Assembly (NCBI GenBank): GCA_965240325.2
Contig: OZ251227.1
Span: forward strand, 3,224,001 to 3,288,000
Length of the DNA stretch: 64,000 bases
Origin: Rebecca billardiae RCC1528
Lineage: Eukaryota; Haptophyta
Direction: 5' to 3'
The position numbers were made by a program, and so were the translations under genes. This document shows, one piece after another, positions 29,156 to 40,058 of the stretch (positions are counted from its first letter, which is position 1; each line of letters starts with the position of its first letter). Under the pieces are notes generated by a model, which saw only the letters and a program-made list of their open reading frames with translations, had not been told where the DNA came from and made no database searches.

Positions 29156-29599
29156 CTATCCGCCCCGCATTTCAGGCGGGCACGTCGGCTTGCGCGTGAA
29201 GGTGTACCAGTGCAAGCCATGCGCAGCTAAATCGTCGCGGCTGAGTTTCTGCCCGTGCGCAGAGGCGGGCGAGCACTCTGTCTGGTGCGTCTCGGGCAGG
29301 ATGGCGCAGTTGTGCTTGACGTAGATGGTCATGTCGCGGTAGACGTGTATGCCGTCCTGCGAGAGGAAAGAGAAGCCCGCGCAACTCTGCACGCCCGTGC
29401 ACATCTGCAGCATGTAATCCAGATTGAGCGCCATCGACGCGTACATGATGTCGCTGCCCGGCGGCTCGCAGAAATGCGGGTGCACGTTGAAGTTTGCGTA
29501 GCCCGGGACCTCGTAGCCGACGTAGGGGTCGCCGCCTTGCAGATTCTCGAGGCTGCCCGCACCCGGATCGCTGTGCGTGTGTCGCTCGTGGTGCAGCAT
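29156..29599 (-). CDS. Small cysteine-containing protein, paralogue B
   Basis: This is a 147-residue frame from an ATG. It has VPGYANFNVHPHFCEPPG, LQMCTG...SCAGFSF, VYRDMTIYVKHNCAILPE and GLHWYTF. It parallels paralogue A (24645-25196) throughout, in the same orientation, with the long inverted repeat between them. A His-rich N terminus is shared (HHERHTH). The paired Cys residues and the CAGF(S/T)F motif suggest a small disulphide-bonded extracellular module. No signal peptide is visible from this start, so an upstream exon may be missing. Its start lies 161 bp from that of the divergent TrmY-like gene. Confidence 0.55.
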   Translation of the reverse strand: MLHHERHTHSDPGAGSLENLQGGDPYVGYEVPGYANFNVHPHFCEPPGSDIMYASMALNLDYMLQMCTGVQSCAGFSFLSQDGIHVYRDMTIYVKHNCAILPETHQTECSPASAHGQKLSRDDLAAHGLHWYTFTRKPTCPPEMRGG

Positions 29600-29760
29600 G
29601 CCTCCCGCGCGCCCGCCACTTTTCGTCCGCAGTTTTCAGCATCGCGCGTTCGAGTTTCAAGTTTTCCCCTCGCACGATGGCTGCCGACCGTGGCCGCGCC
29701 TGACTTGTGTGAGGCTTGCAATCTATCCGGCGACATCCGCAGGGGGCGAGCGGGCTCGTC

Positions 29761-31119
29761 ATGGGCACAGACGAGGGCGCCGGTGGGCACGCGTCGAAGC
29801 TCGAGCGCGCGCTGCGCAAGAAGCTCCGGCGGATCGACGCCATCAAGGCCCGGCGCGCGGAGGGCCACGCGCTCGACGCACAGCAGCAGGAGGCGCTCGG
29901 ACGCGAGCGCGAGATTCGCGCCGAGCTCGAGCGGGTGCTCGGCGGGGCGGAGGGCGCGCCGCGCGAGCGGGAGGTGGCGGAAACGCCCGTCCCGCCGGAT
30001 CCGCCGGCCGCCGCGCCGCCTGGACTCCCGCCTCACGGCGCGCGCGCGCGCGCCGAGCCGCAACGCCCGTCCGCTGGCAAGAAGCGCAAGCGCGAGGCCG
30101 CGGCCGCTGCGGACGAGGCGTGCGGCCACTGCGCGGCGGTTGGCCACCGCGCGGCGGAGTGCCCGTTCGGCCTGGCCGCGCACGAGCGCTACCTGCTCTG
30201 CACGCGGGTCACCTCGCCAGCGCCATGCTTCCGCCGCCATTTTGTCGTCCCGCTCCGGCGCTGCTCTGCTGATTTCGACCCCGGCGCGCTGCGCGCCGGC
30301 CGCGCGGACGTGGGGATGCGGTGCGCCAGCGCCGCGCTGTTCGTCTCGCAGGGCCTGCGGCACTGCACGCGCGTCAGCCTCGCCTTCGAGGGGCGCGCGG
30401 GCGCGCCGGACGCGCCCGCCGAGCCCGGCGCGCGCGCGCGCACGCTCACCCTCAGTGGAGCGCTCGTCCGAGCGCTTCGGCCGGACGAGGCTTCGCTCGG
30501 CGCGCGCTGCCGCTCCGCGCTCGACGACGCGCGGGGCGGGCACGCGAGCGCGTGCGCGCTCGCGGCGGGCGTCCGCGGGCACGCCGCGTACTCCGCGTCC
30601 GAGCTCCGCGGCTTCGAGTGGGCGGAGGGCGGGCTGCTGAGCGCGCTCGAGCGAGCGCTCGTTGAGCCGCCGGCCGCCGGCGCCCGCGCTCGCGCCGACG
30701 ACGGCGCCTCCGCTCCGGCCGACGGCGCCTCCCGGTCCGGTGGTCCGGCCGACGGCGGCTCCGGTGCACGCGCGCCGCCGCCGGCGCTTCTCGTGCTCGA
30801 CGGCGCGGGCGAGCCGCTGCACGCCGCGTGCGCGCGGCTGCTCGCGACCGGCGGCGCGCGCGGCGGCGTGGTGGCTGTGGTCGGAGACGACCGCGGCTTG
30901 ACGGCGGACGAGGAGGAGGCGATCGGCCGCGCGGCCGCGCGGCGCGGCTGCGCCGTGTGCCGCGTCTCGCTGGGCGGACGGACGCTCTTTGCGTCGCACT
31001 CGATCGTGCTGCTGCAGAACGGCTTGGACAGCGCGCTGCACACGTGCGCGCCCAGGCCGACGCGTGACTACTCGAAGGCGACGCGCACGACCGGCGGGGG
31101 CAAGCGCGCGGTGCGGTGA
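29761..31119 (+). CDS. TrmY-type SPOUT RNA methyltransferase with zinc knuckle
   Basis: The protein has 452 residues. Residues 12-58 form a charged helix (KLERALRKKLRRIDAIKARR) resembling motifs in eIF2A/PYM-type proteins. Residues 121-134 are a perfect CCHC knuckle (C-X2-C-X4-H-X4-C). From about 155 onward it matches the DUF358/TrmY fold: RRHFVVPLRRCSADF, DVGMRCASAALFVSQGLR, LRPDEASLGAR, VVGDDRGLTADEEEAI and a final SLGGRTLFASHSIVLLQNGLD, the SAM-binding knot. Archaeal TrmY makes N1-methylpseudouridine at tRNA position 54. The same reaction is an inference here; the knuckle may aid RNA binding. The start is the first in-frame ATG. Confidence 0.8.
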   Translation: MGTDEGAGGHASKLERALRKKLRRIDAIKARRAEGHALDAQQQEALGREREIRAELERVLGGAEGAPREREVAETPVPPDPPAAAPPGLPPHGARARAEPQRPSAGKKRKREAAAAADEACGHCAAVGHRAAECPFGLAAHERYLLCTRVTSPAPCFRRHFVVPLRRCSADFDPGALRAGRADVGMRCASAALFVSQGLRHCTRVSLAFEGRAGAPDAPAEPGARARTLTLSGALVRALRPDEASLGARCRSALDDARGGHASACALAAGVRGHAAYSASELRGFEWAEGGLLSALERALVEPPAAGARARADDGASAPADGASRSGGPADGGSGARAPPPALLVLDGAGEPLHAACARLLATGGARGGVVAVVGDDRGLTADEEEAIGRAAARRGCAVCRVSLGGRTLFASHSIVLLQNGLDSALHTCAPRPTRDYSKATRTTGGGKRAVR

Positions 31120-31467
31120 GCGGGCAGCGGGCATGAGTAGTAGTACAATGATTACCTGCGGCGGGTGGAGAGCCCTGCGGCCACCTGCGTGCACGGGCGG
31201 TGTCGTTGCCCTGTCCTCACGGGTGGGGCCACGGCCTCGACACTGCCACGGCGTCCCAAGATCATCGTGCATCAAGGCCCCGACGGCGACCGAGGTGTGG
31301 CCATCGTGATCGTTCATCTCAGACGTCAAGTCCGGTCAAGCAAAGGCTGCTGACTGCTGTTGAGTGTTGGTGGCTCCGCCGGACAACCGACGACGGTTGG
31401 CGGGGTTTTCGCCGAGTCGCGCCTGTCGCCATTTTCAAGTTGTGCCGTGGGCGAGCGGCGGGCGGCC
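31120..31467. other. Intergenic / promoter region of the FBF1-like gene
   Basis: 348 bp without a credible frame. Contains TAGTAGTAGTACAATGATTAC just after the methyltransferase stop. No motif identified. Confidence 0.35.
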
Positions 31468-33309
31468 ATGTCGTCGCTCACGAGCCTCGGGCCGACGGCG
31501 ACGCTGCTGGGGCGCCGCGGCAGCGCGACGGCGCCGACGGCGGCATGTAGCCTCTCGGCCACCGCGCCTTCGAGCACCTCCCGCCCCGCGCCGCCCGCCA
31601 AGAAGCTCGGCGGCGGGCTTGACGACGGCGGCGACCTGGGCGGCAGCCTGGGCGGCGGCGGCGCCGCCAAGTCGAAGAAGAGCGCCGGCGGGAAGAAGAA
31701 GGGCGGGAAGAAGGAGAAGGAGGTCTCGGCGAAGAAGCCCGCCCCGCCGCCGCCGCAGCCCGCTCCGGCCCGCCGCGCCGCGAGCGCGGGCTCCGGCTTT
31801 CGCGACCCGATGTCGGCGGTGCTCGACGACGATGAATTTTCTATTTCGGGCGACGACGACGTGTTCGAGGGCGCCGAGCTCGCGTCGTCGTCGGGCAGCG
31901 GGGTGATCGAGCTACCCTCCTCCAGGCCGCGCGCGCCCGTCGCGCAGCCGCAGACCACGACGCCGTCGCGCGCAAAGGGCGGCGGCGCGTCCGATCGCGG
32001 CGACGACGGCGGCGCGGAGGGCGCGGCCGGTTGGGGCGCGAGTGCGCAGAAGACGCAGCGCCAAGCGGCGGCGCCCCCGCCGGCGCCTCAGCAGCAGCAG
32101 CAGCAGCAGCCGCCGCCGCCGCGGCAGCCGCCGCCGCCTGCGCAGCGGCAGCACACCGCGCCCGCCGCGCCCGGCGGCTCGACAGGCGGCGGGTTTGGCG
32201 GCGGCGGCGGCGGCGGCGGCGGCCTCGGCGGCGGCGGCGGCCTCGGCGGCGGCGGCGTCCGAGCAGTCGAGTTCGACATCCCGGCGTGCCCGTTCCGGGG
32301 CGGCGCGGCGCCGTCGCTCTCGAGCACCGCGCCCGCATCCGGCGGCGCCGCCGCGCCGCCGCGCAGCCCGTCGCAGGGGCTGCGCCCCCCGCCGATCTCG
32401 ATCGGCGGCGGCGGCGGCGGCGGCGGCGCGGCGGCACTGCCGGTGGGCGGAGTGTGTGGCGGCGCTGTGTCCGGCCTAGCGGTGGGCGTGCGCTCGGGCG
32501 CGCCGAGCCCGCGCCCGTCGCCCGGCGCGGGCGGGTTCGGCTCGGCGTCGCTCGTCCACGCCGACGGCTCCGCCACCGCCAACGCGCTCCAGCTCGAGGT
32601 CTCCGCGCTCAAGGCGCGGATCGACTCGTTAATCCGCGAGGCCCAGGCGACGAAGGAAAGGCTGGTGGCTGAGCACTCCGCCGAGGCGGCGCGGAGCGCG
32701 TCGGCGCACGAGGCGGAGCTGCAGCGGCTCGAGGCGGCGCGGCAGCGCGAGCGCGTGGACGCCGGGCTGCGCGAGTCCGCCCTGCGCCACGAGCTCGACG
32801 CCGCGCGCGCCGAGGTCGAGACGCGCACGCGCCAGCTGGGCGCCGAGCTGAGCTCGGCCCAGCGCGAGCGGGAGGGAGCGGTTGGGCGCGCGCGCGAGGA
32901 GGCGGCGCGCGTGGCGGAGAACGCGGCGGCGGACGTGGCGCGCGAGCGCGAGGCGGCGAGCTCCGCGCTCGCGGACGCGCGCGCCGCGCGCGACGAGCTC
33001 TCGCGCGCCAAGGCCGCCCACGCCGACGAGCTCCGCCGACTGCGCGCGGCGCACGCCGAAGCAATTTCGGCGCAGCAGCAGCTGCACGCTCGCGAAGCCG
33101 AGTCCATCGCTGAGCAGCGCTCTGAATTGGAGCGCATGATGGAGGTGGGCGACGAGGTGCGGCGCGCGGTGGCGGCGATCCAGCTCGTGCACAAGTCCGT
33201 CGAGTCGCGAGCGGCCACGCCCGGGCTCTCCTCCAGGCCCGGCAGCAGCGGCGGCGGCGGGCTGAGCGGCGGCGGCAGCGATGGCGGGCTCGGAGGCGGC
33301 GGGCTCGGA

Positions 33310-33342
<33 letters not shown>

Positions 33343-35475
33343 GCCGAGAGCTATCACGAGGCGCGGCTACTCGAGGAGCGGCTGGCGCAGCAGCACCGGG
33401 GCCTGCAGCAGGAGCGGTGCGTGCCGCGGCGCTCGACCAACCGCCGCGCCGCGCGCACGCCTGGCCGCCGACTCCCCACGGCCGCACGCGCCGCGCGCCG
33501 CGCCGCTCAGCCGCGCCGCCGCGCGCGCCGCGCGCTCACGTGCGCGCGCTCGCGCGCTTGCATGCGCTGTGCTGCGCGCAGGCAGCAGCTCGCCGGGCTT
33601 GTGGCGTCGATGCAGACGTCGGCGAACCTGGCGCAGCACGCGGCGGACGAGGAGCGCGCCCGCCTCGCCGCCGAGCACGAGACACTGCGCCGCCTCATCA
33701 CCTCGCTTGAGGCTGACAAGCGCGCAGCGGCGTCGGGCGCCGCCGATGAGCGCCGCGCGCTCGAGGCGCTGCGCGCCGCGCGCGAGAAGGTGCGGCCGCG
33801 CGCGGGAGATTGCGATCTCGGCGGCCGCGCGGCACGCGCCACGCCTCCTCCGACCCCGCCACAATGCCTCACCCACCGCCCGCGGCCCCGCGCGGCGTCG
33901 TCGTATTTTGTGCTTTGATTTCCTTTCTTTTCTCATTTTCCTTCTTTGCTTATTTGTTCTCAGGAGCGCTCGGACCACCAGCTGGCCATGGACGGCGCGC
34001 GCGCCGAGCTGGACGCCGAGCGCTCGCGGCTCGCCGAGGCGACGGAGGCGCTCGCGCACGACCGCGCGGCGATCGCGGTGCGCGCGGCGGAGGCGGAGGC
34101 GAAGCTGGGCGCGCTGCGCAGGAGCCTGCAGCTGGAGCGTGACGCACTGGACGAAACAAAGGCCCAGCTCGCCGAGGAGAAGGAGAAGCTTCTGGAAAGT
34201 TCGCGCGAGCTCGAGCGCGAGCGCGCCGCGCTCGGCGCGCAGGCGGAGGCGCTGACGGAGCTCGGCCTGGCGGTGCAGCGCGAGTCCCGCGACGTGGCGC
34301 GCGCGCACGAGGCCGCGCGGCAGCAGCTCGCGCTCGCCCTTGAGAAGGAGGAGCGTGCGGAGGCGCTCGCGGCCGAGACGGGCGCGGCGCATGCCGAGCT
34401 GGACGACAAGGCGGCCGCGCTGCACGCGCGCCGCCGCGGGTTCGAAGAGGAGCGGCTGGCGGCGGCGCGCGAGCGGAAGGCGCTGCTGAGCGACCGGCTG
34501 GTGGTCTCGCGCACCGCGGAGCAGACGCGCGCGCTGCAGCTGCAGCTCGTCGACCAGATGACGGGCGCCGTCGACGCAGAGGATGAGGTGGCGGAGGGTC
34601 GGGGCGTCGGCGCGGCGCGCGCCGAGCGCGCGGAGGCGGGCGCGGCGGGCGCGGGCGCGCGGCGCGGCGGCGCGGGCGGCGCGCCGCCGGCCGCGGACAG
34701 GCTGGCACGCGCGTGGGAGGCACGCGCGGGCGCGCTCAACCCGCCGCCGCCGGGCGCGCTCGCTGCCGCCGCGGGCGCGGGCGGCGGCCTGGGTGTAGCT
34801 CGCGCCGCCGGCGGCGGCGCGCCCGCCGCGCCCGCCGCGCCGGCGGCCTCCCTCGAGAGCTTGCTCCTGGCGGAGGAGCGCGAGCGCGCGCTGTCCGAGC
34901 TGGGGCAGCAGTCCAACTTCATCCAGCAGCTGCGCGAGCGCCGGGCGAAGGGCGGTGGCGGCGCCAACGCGCAGCTGGCAGCGCACGTGGCGCCGCGCTC
35001 TCTCGCCTATACCGCGACCGCGCCGCACGCGCGCGCGCCGCCCGCGCACGCCGCGGCGGGCACGGGCGGCGGCGGCTGGTACGCGGGGCGCACGTCCGCG
35101 GCGTCGTCGCTCGCCGGGCCGCCGCCCTTCGCGCCCTTCGTCCAGGTCGCCACGCCATCGGCGCTCGGCGGATCGTCGTGTGCCGACGCGCGCGGCAGCT
35201 CTGTCGGCGGCGCGCACGCCGCCGGCGCGCTGCCGCTCGGCGCGGACGCGACGCTCGACTCGGTGCGCGCGAGCTCGCTGCGCGGCCCGTCGCTCCTGTC
35301 CTCGTGGAGCACGGGCGCCGGCGCGTCGGCCGCGCCCACGCCGGGCGCGGCGGCCGCGCCGCCGCCGCCGCCGGGCGCAGCGGCAGGCGGCGCAGACGAC
35401 TCGTCGCCCTCGGGCGCGAGCAGCGCGGTGCAGCCACGGTCGATCGATGGCGCGGTCGAGGAGGTCGAGGACTGA
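31468..35475 (+). CDS. FBF1-like centriolar transition-fibre coiled-coil protein
   Basis: Exons are 31468-33416, 33582-33789 and 33964-35475 (introns of 165 and 174 bp). The protein has 1222 residues; human FBF1 has about 1130. The N-terminal half is disordered with Lys, Pro and poly-Gly tracts and an acidic DDDEFSISGDDDVFEG patch. Long coiled coils follow, including LEERLAQQHRGLQQER joined to QQLAGLVASMQTS across the first splice. The C-terminal SLLLAEERERALSELGQQSNFIQQLRERR corresponds to the conserved FBF1 end. FBF1 sits on distal appendages and gates intraflagellar-transport entry. Coiled-coil composition can mislead, but domain order and the C-terminal match favour FBF1. Confidence 0.65.
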
Positions 35476-35772
35476 GCCGACTCGCGCGCCCTGCCGGCCA
35501 GTGCACCCTTCAGACTGCCCAGCGGATGGCCGAGAACGCCGCCGCGGGCGGGCGAGCGGCCGCCATTTTACTACTTGACGATACTGTACAGTATCGCCCG
35601 AAGCCGGATCGATCGTGTATTGTATTGTACCAACGGTGACCTCCTCAACGAGCCTTCCGGACTTCGTTCGGCCAACCGTAAACCCAACCGTCTTCGGCCG
35701 CCCGGCGGCGGCGGCGGCGCACCGGCGGCGGCCGGCGGAAGGACAGAACACTGGACCAAGCGGCTGGCCTCG

Positions 35773-36661
35773 ATGCCCTCCTACTCCACGCACAGCAACT
35801 ACGCCTCCGGCACCAAGCATGGCGGCAGTATCGGGAATGACCTCATGCGCAAGGTGTACGGCATCCTCACCGTGCAGCTGCTGACCACGGCCGTCGTGTC
35901 GGTCGCCTGCATGTTCCACCCGGCGACGCATGCCGCAGTCATGAACCATTTCTCGCCTCTCGTGTCGTTCGTCGTCTCGATGGGCTTCCTCTTCGCGTGC
36001 GAGCAATGCAAGGACTCGTACCCACTCAACATGTACACGCTTGCAGCGTTCACACTCTCCGAGTCGTTCGTGGTCGGCGCCGCGTGCGCCAGCCTCGCTG
36101 CCTATGGCTTCTCCGAGGTGGTCCTCCAGGCGCTCATCCTCACGGCCGCGGTGACCACTGGGCTCAGCGTGTACGCCCTCCGCTCAAAGCGCGACTTCTC
36201 CTTCATGGGCGCGACACTTCACGCCGGCCTCAGCGTGCTCTGCTTCGGAGGGCTTGCGAGCTTTGTGCTCGGCAAGCTCTTTGGCGTCTGGCTTCTGCAC
36301 GACGCGCTCGACCTGCCGATGGCGATCGCCGGCGCAGGACTCTTCTCCGGATTCATGTGAGCACGCCCATGCTGCACAGGCGGTCCGCACGGCGCGTCTC
36401 GCGTGCGTGCTGCCGAGGCGTGGCCTCACCGATCCCTCCGCCCGCCCTTGCCACGTGCTGCGCGCGTGCAGTGTGTACGACACGCAGAAGATTGCTCGCA
36501 AGACCTCTCCTGACGAGTACATCAAGGCCACGATCACGCTCTACCTCGACATCGTCAACCTCTTCCTGGACCTCATGCGTATCCTTCTTGAGCTCCAGGC
36601 CAACCGTCAGAAGGAGGACGAGCAGAGGAAGCGCCGCGGGAAGAAGCATCAGTCGTACTAA
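35773..36661 (+). CDS. BAX inhibitor-1 / Lifeguard (TMBIM) family protein
   Basis: Exons are 35773-36356 and 36472-36661. The 115-bp intron (GTGAGC...GTGCAG) interrupts the family's FI(V/L)YDTQ motif, which reads GFIVYDTQKIA once spliced. The protein has 257 residues with seven hydrophobic segments. FMRKVYGILTVQLL-like N-terminal and NLFLDLMRILLEL C-terminal segments are diagnostic of the TMBIM4-type. Members are ER/Golgi calcium-leak channels that restrain stress-induced cell death. The start is the first in-frame ATG, giving a 257-residue protein close to the ~240 of relatives. A basic tail (KRRGKK) ends the protein. Confidence 0.92.
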
Positions 36662-37574
36662 TTTTGTATTCGGCCGCGGCTGGATGTTGCGGCGTGTCCG
36701 AGCAGCGGTGATCCCATGGATAAGGATGAACACACGGCGGCGATTCGCGATAGACAGGGGTGATTGGTAGCACTGGTTATCTCGGCTGTGACGCAGGGCT
36801 CTGTCTCGTCAGCCGCCGATGATGTGGCATAGCAGCGCATACGCGACGGAACGCCAGGCCACCAGCTGAGCCGGTCCGCCGACCCGCTGGACGATATCGG
36901 ATATGCGCACGACAGGATGGCGCTCGCGCGCACAACAGTGGTGCCTGGCTGATCGAGGGCACAGACTCGAACGCCGACGCTGGGGCGATGGGTCGGCGAT
37001 TTGTGACCGTGTGAGCGGTCGAGGTCGAGATTGCAAACATGTACCCATCCTGCGAAGCAGCGACGTGACGTCGTGAGCGTCGGCGTGCCCGACGACTGCC
37101 ACGCCCACCGTGAACGCGTCGCAAGCTAGCTACACGCGTGCCGCAACCGTCAGGTATGACGAGCAGCCTATGGCGTCGTCAACTCCGCGCAGGAGCCGTG
37201 CGAGCACATTGGGATACACTTGCGGTACGCCCAGGATGGCTTCGATGGCGAAAGGGAAGCAGTGCGGCAGCCCTCCTGAGCCTGATCACTACGTCTACTG
37301 CGTTTTTGCACAATGGGGGTCCTTTCGTCCGTGTCGGACACGTGCTACGCGCCGGCGCGCGCACGCGCGGCTGGAGCGGTGACGCCGGCGGGCTCGGGCG
37401 CCAACGCCCCAGTCGCATGTTGGGGTGTACGGTTTACTAAGAATTTATAAGAGACGCACACAGCTCAGGCAGGCGAGATTGACCTAGGCTCTCTATCGAG
37501 CCACTTAGCTTGGTCGGTTGGTCCCAGGACCTTTCAGGCTGACGCTAGGCTGAAAAACGGCGAAAATTTGTATA
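36662..37574. other. Intergenic, no gene seen
   Basis: Short frames only. The last ~130 bp are AT-richer (AAGAATTTATAAG near 37440) and end in TTGTATAATGG at the next start codon, so promoter sequence may be here. Confidence 0.4.
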
Positions 37575-38710
37575 ATGGGGGTTTTGACGTTACGAGGCCG
37601 TAAAAGTACTGCATGGGCAGTTCGAGCTCGTTTTTTGCGGACGGGGATGACGACGGCGCGGCTCGCGTTCTGCGCGGCGGCGGTGTGCTGCACGCTGGCC
37701 GCGCTGCTGGTCATCGTCGTGTACAACTTCGCCGTGCGGCCGTACACGAAGCCAGGCGCGCCCTCTCCCGCCGGGTTGCTCGTCCTCCCGCCCAACCTCA
37801 ACTATTTGATTCTACCTCCTGTCTCAGCCGAGCCCACGGCCGAGCCGAGCAGCTGCCCGCCGGCCGGCTGCCCGCCCGCGCGGTGCGGCACCGACGCGGC
37901 GCTCGCGAGCTGCGTCGCCTTCGACCCGCGGCTCAACCAGACCTACTACGACGCGGCTCAGCTCTACTTTGACGAGCTCGACCCGAATTACCCATTGGAG
38001 TTCCCCGAGTACGGCGCGGCGGTCGCGCGATGGGAATGGCCGCCGTGGCTGCTGCTCACGGCGTTCGGCGCGGACGACATCCGCGCGGTGGACACGGTGG
38101 ACCGGTCGAGCGCGCCGTACGCCGTACCCGCCGCCCATCGACACTGCTGGCTCAGCGAGCAGACGCCTTTCGCGCGGTGCCGTGTGCACCTGTCGGCTAT
38201 CGGTGTGAACGTCACCACTGTCGGCGGCGGTTCCACCGCCGCAGCCTGTGAGATATATGAGGTGCGCGGCGGCGCGCGCGACGCGGCGCGTGTGAACCCG
38301 CCTCGGAATGGCGTGGCTCACTCGCCGACGCCGATTTCGCGCGCGCCCGTGCCCGCGGCGCCCCTCAGGAGTTCACGTTCAACGCGCAAGGCGAGGTGAC
38401 TTTCATCGAGGCTTGGTCCGACAACCTGCCCAAGCCGCCGCGCATGTCTACCCGGATTCCGGGGCTCGGCAGCCCGGACTCGAAGCCGATCGACACGGCT
38501 GACGAGGCGGTCTGGCGCGCGGCGGCGGACGCCGACCCGGACGTGTACAGCTTCTGGGTGATGGCGCAGAACTGGCTCACCCAGGCCGTCAGCGCCGCGC
38601 TCACCCTCGGAAGAATCCACGGCGGGATCCAGACCGAATACCGCGACGGCTGTTATTTCCCTGACCCTCACGACGCGACCGAGCTGGCCAAGGGGCGGCT
38701 GAGCAAGTGA
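37575..38710 (+). CDS. Type II membrane protein of unknown function
   Basis: Exons are 37575-38261 and 38369-38710; the 107-bp intron (GTGCGC...CCTCAG) is phase 0. Splicing gives EIYEEFTFNAQGEVTFIEAWSD, a natural continuous segment. The protein has 342 residues. A single hydrophobic helix (about 30-48) follows a basic N terminus, so the rest is probably lumenal or extracellular. N-glycosylation sequons (NQT, NVT) and several Cys residues support this. The EFTFN..GEVTFIEAW strand pattern recalls NTF2/SnoaL-like folds, but I do not recognise the family. An alternative start at the internal MTTARLAF would shorten the tail. Confidence 0.65.
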
Positions 38711-40058
38711 GCAGGCGGAGGCAGCGGAGGAGACGTGCGTGATGGCAGCTCCGGTGGTTTTGTTCTGCCACGGGAGAGTGCCAAGCAGGGCGCAGCCTGG
38801 GCCGCGGTCCGGCCCGCCCCGGGCCCGGCCACGGGGCGCCGCTGGCATCACTATTTGCTCGTCATATCGTCATCATCGCAGCAGCACATATAGTTATTGC
38901 ATCTTGGTTGACGACGACGCGACGCTGATGCGCCAATAATGGCAATATATCAGGCCGGATTATACGTACTATATACTTTAAATATATATATATATATATA
39001 GCGTCAGTAGGATTCCGGATCTGCTGCTGGCCTGCTCATAGTCATAGTCATAATGCTGTCATTGGGCGCTGCCATTGTTAATCAGTGCCCAAGCAGTTGC
39101 CCTGGGCCTGGGCCGGCCCCGCAGCGGAGCCGTAGCCGCTCGCCGCCCGGCCGCCGACGGGCCGCGGGCCCGGCGGGCCGGCGGCCGTGCGGGGCCCGTG
39201 GGCGTGCGGGCGTGGCGACTGGGTAGTGGATCTGGCGGCCGTCGTGGGCGACTGGGGCTCCGGGCTGGGCGTGTCAGCAGCGCGCGGTCGGCGGCGGCCG
39301 GCGGCGGGCGGGCGGCGGCCCGTCAGCCGTCTCCGGGAATGATGATGACGCGTTATGACGCGATCACGATGCAGACGTCACGATGCTGTCATCATACGTC
39401 TACTTATATTCGATCCCGTCATTTAATTAGGTCATTTTAATTCCGAATTTGGCAGCGGCGCGCGCGCCGCGGCGCCGCCGCTGCTCTCTGACCGTCTCGC
39501 CTAGCTCCGTCTGGCCGCGCCCCCCGCGGTCCCGCCGCGCCGGGCCGCGCGGCCGCCGGGCCGCCGCCGCGGTCGGCGCGGGACGGGCCACTCTATAGTA
39601 CGTACTCATAACGTAGTAGTAGTAGTCTGTATCACTTTAGCTGATGATCCTGTGAGTAGCTCAGTGATCGTCGTCGTCACACTGTCATAAGTGTACATAC
39701 GATATGATATAGATTATTACAATCAATATTAGATAGTAGTATAAATAATGAGACTGATGATGATCTGATCCACGCCACACCTTCCACCGTCGTCGTGCCA
39801 CGATGACGATGCCAATGTCCCAGGAGGGGTCCGACGCCGCGACGGCATCCAGCTCATCGCGTAGCCGAACGGCGCATCCGGGATCGCAGCGCAGCAGCCG
39901 CGCCCTGCCGATGCCGTGCGCACGCCGCGTGCGGAGTGCGCTGCGAGTCCGCTGACAGACGGGGCACGGACCACACCTGCCATCCACCGGCAAGGCAAGT
40001 CCGCGCCGCGAGCCGAGCGCCTGGCAATCCGTGCGCGCCTGGCGCACGTGGCACCCTC
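38711..40058. other. Intergenic with AT microsatellite, no gene seen
   Basis: A TA-dinucleotide run lies at about 38979-39000. GC-rich islands at 39100-39330 and 39450-39590 have open frames without family resemblance. 39600-39780 is AT-rich. 39790-40058 is the 3' flank of the DAW1 gene. Confidence 0.4.

Noticed and set aside
29329-31329. 666-codon minus-strand frame
   Set aside because: It is antisense to the TrmY-like gene, which has clear conserved motifs on the plus strand.
33367-36006. 879-codon minus-strand frame
   Set aside because: It is antisense to the FBF1-like and Lifeguard genes. Long antisense frames are expected at this GC content.
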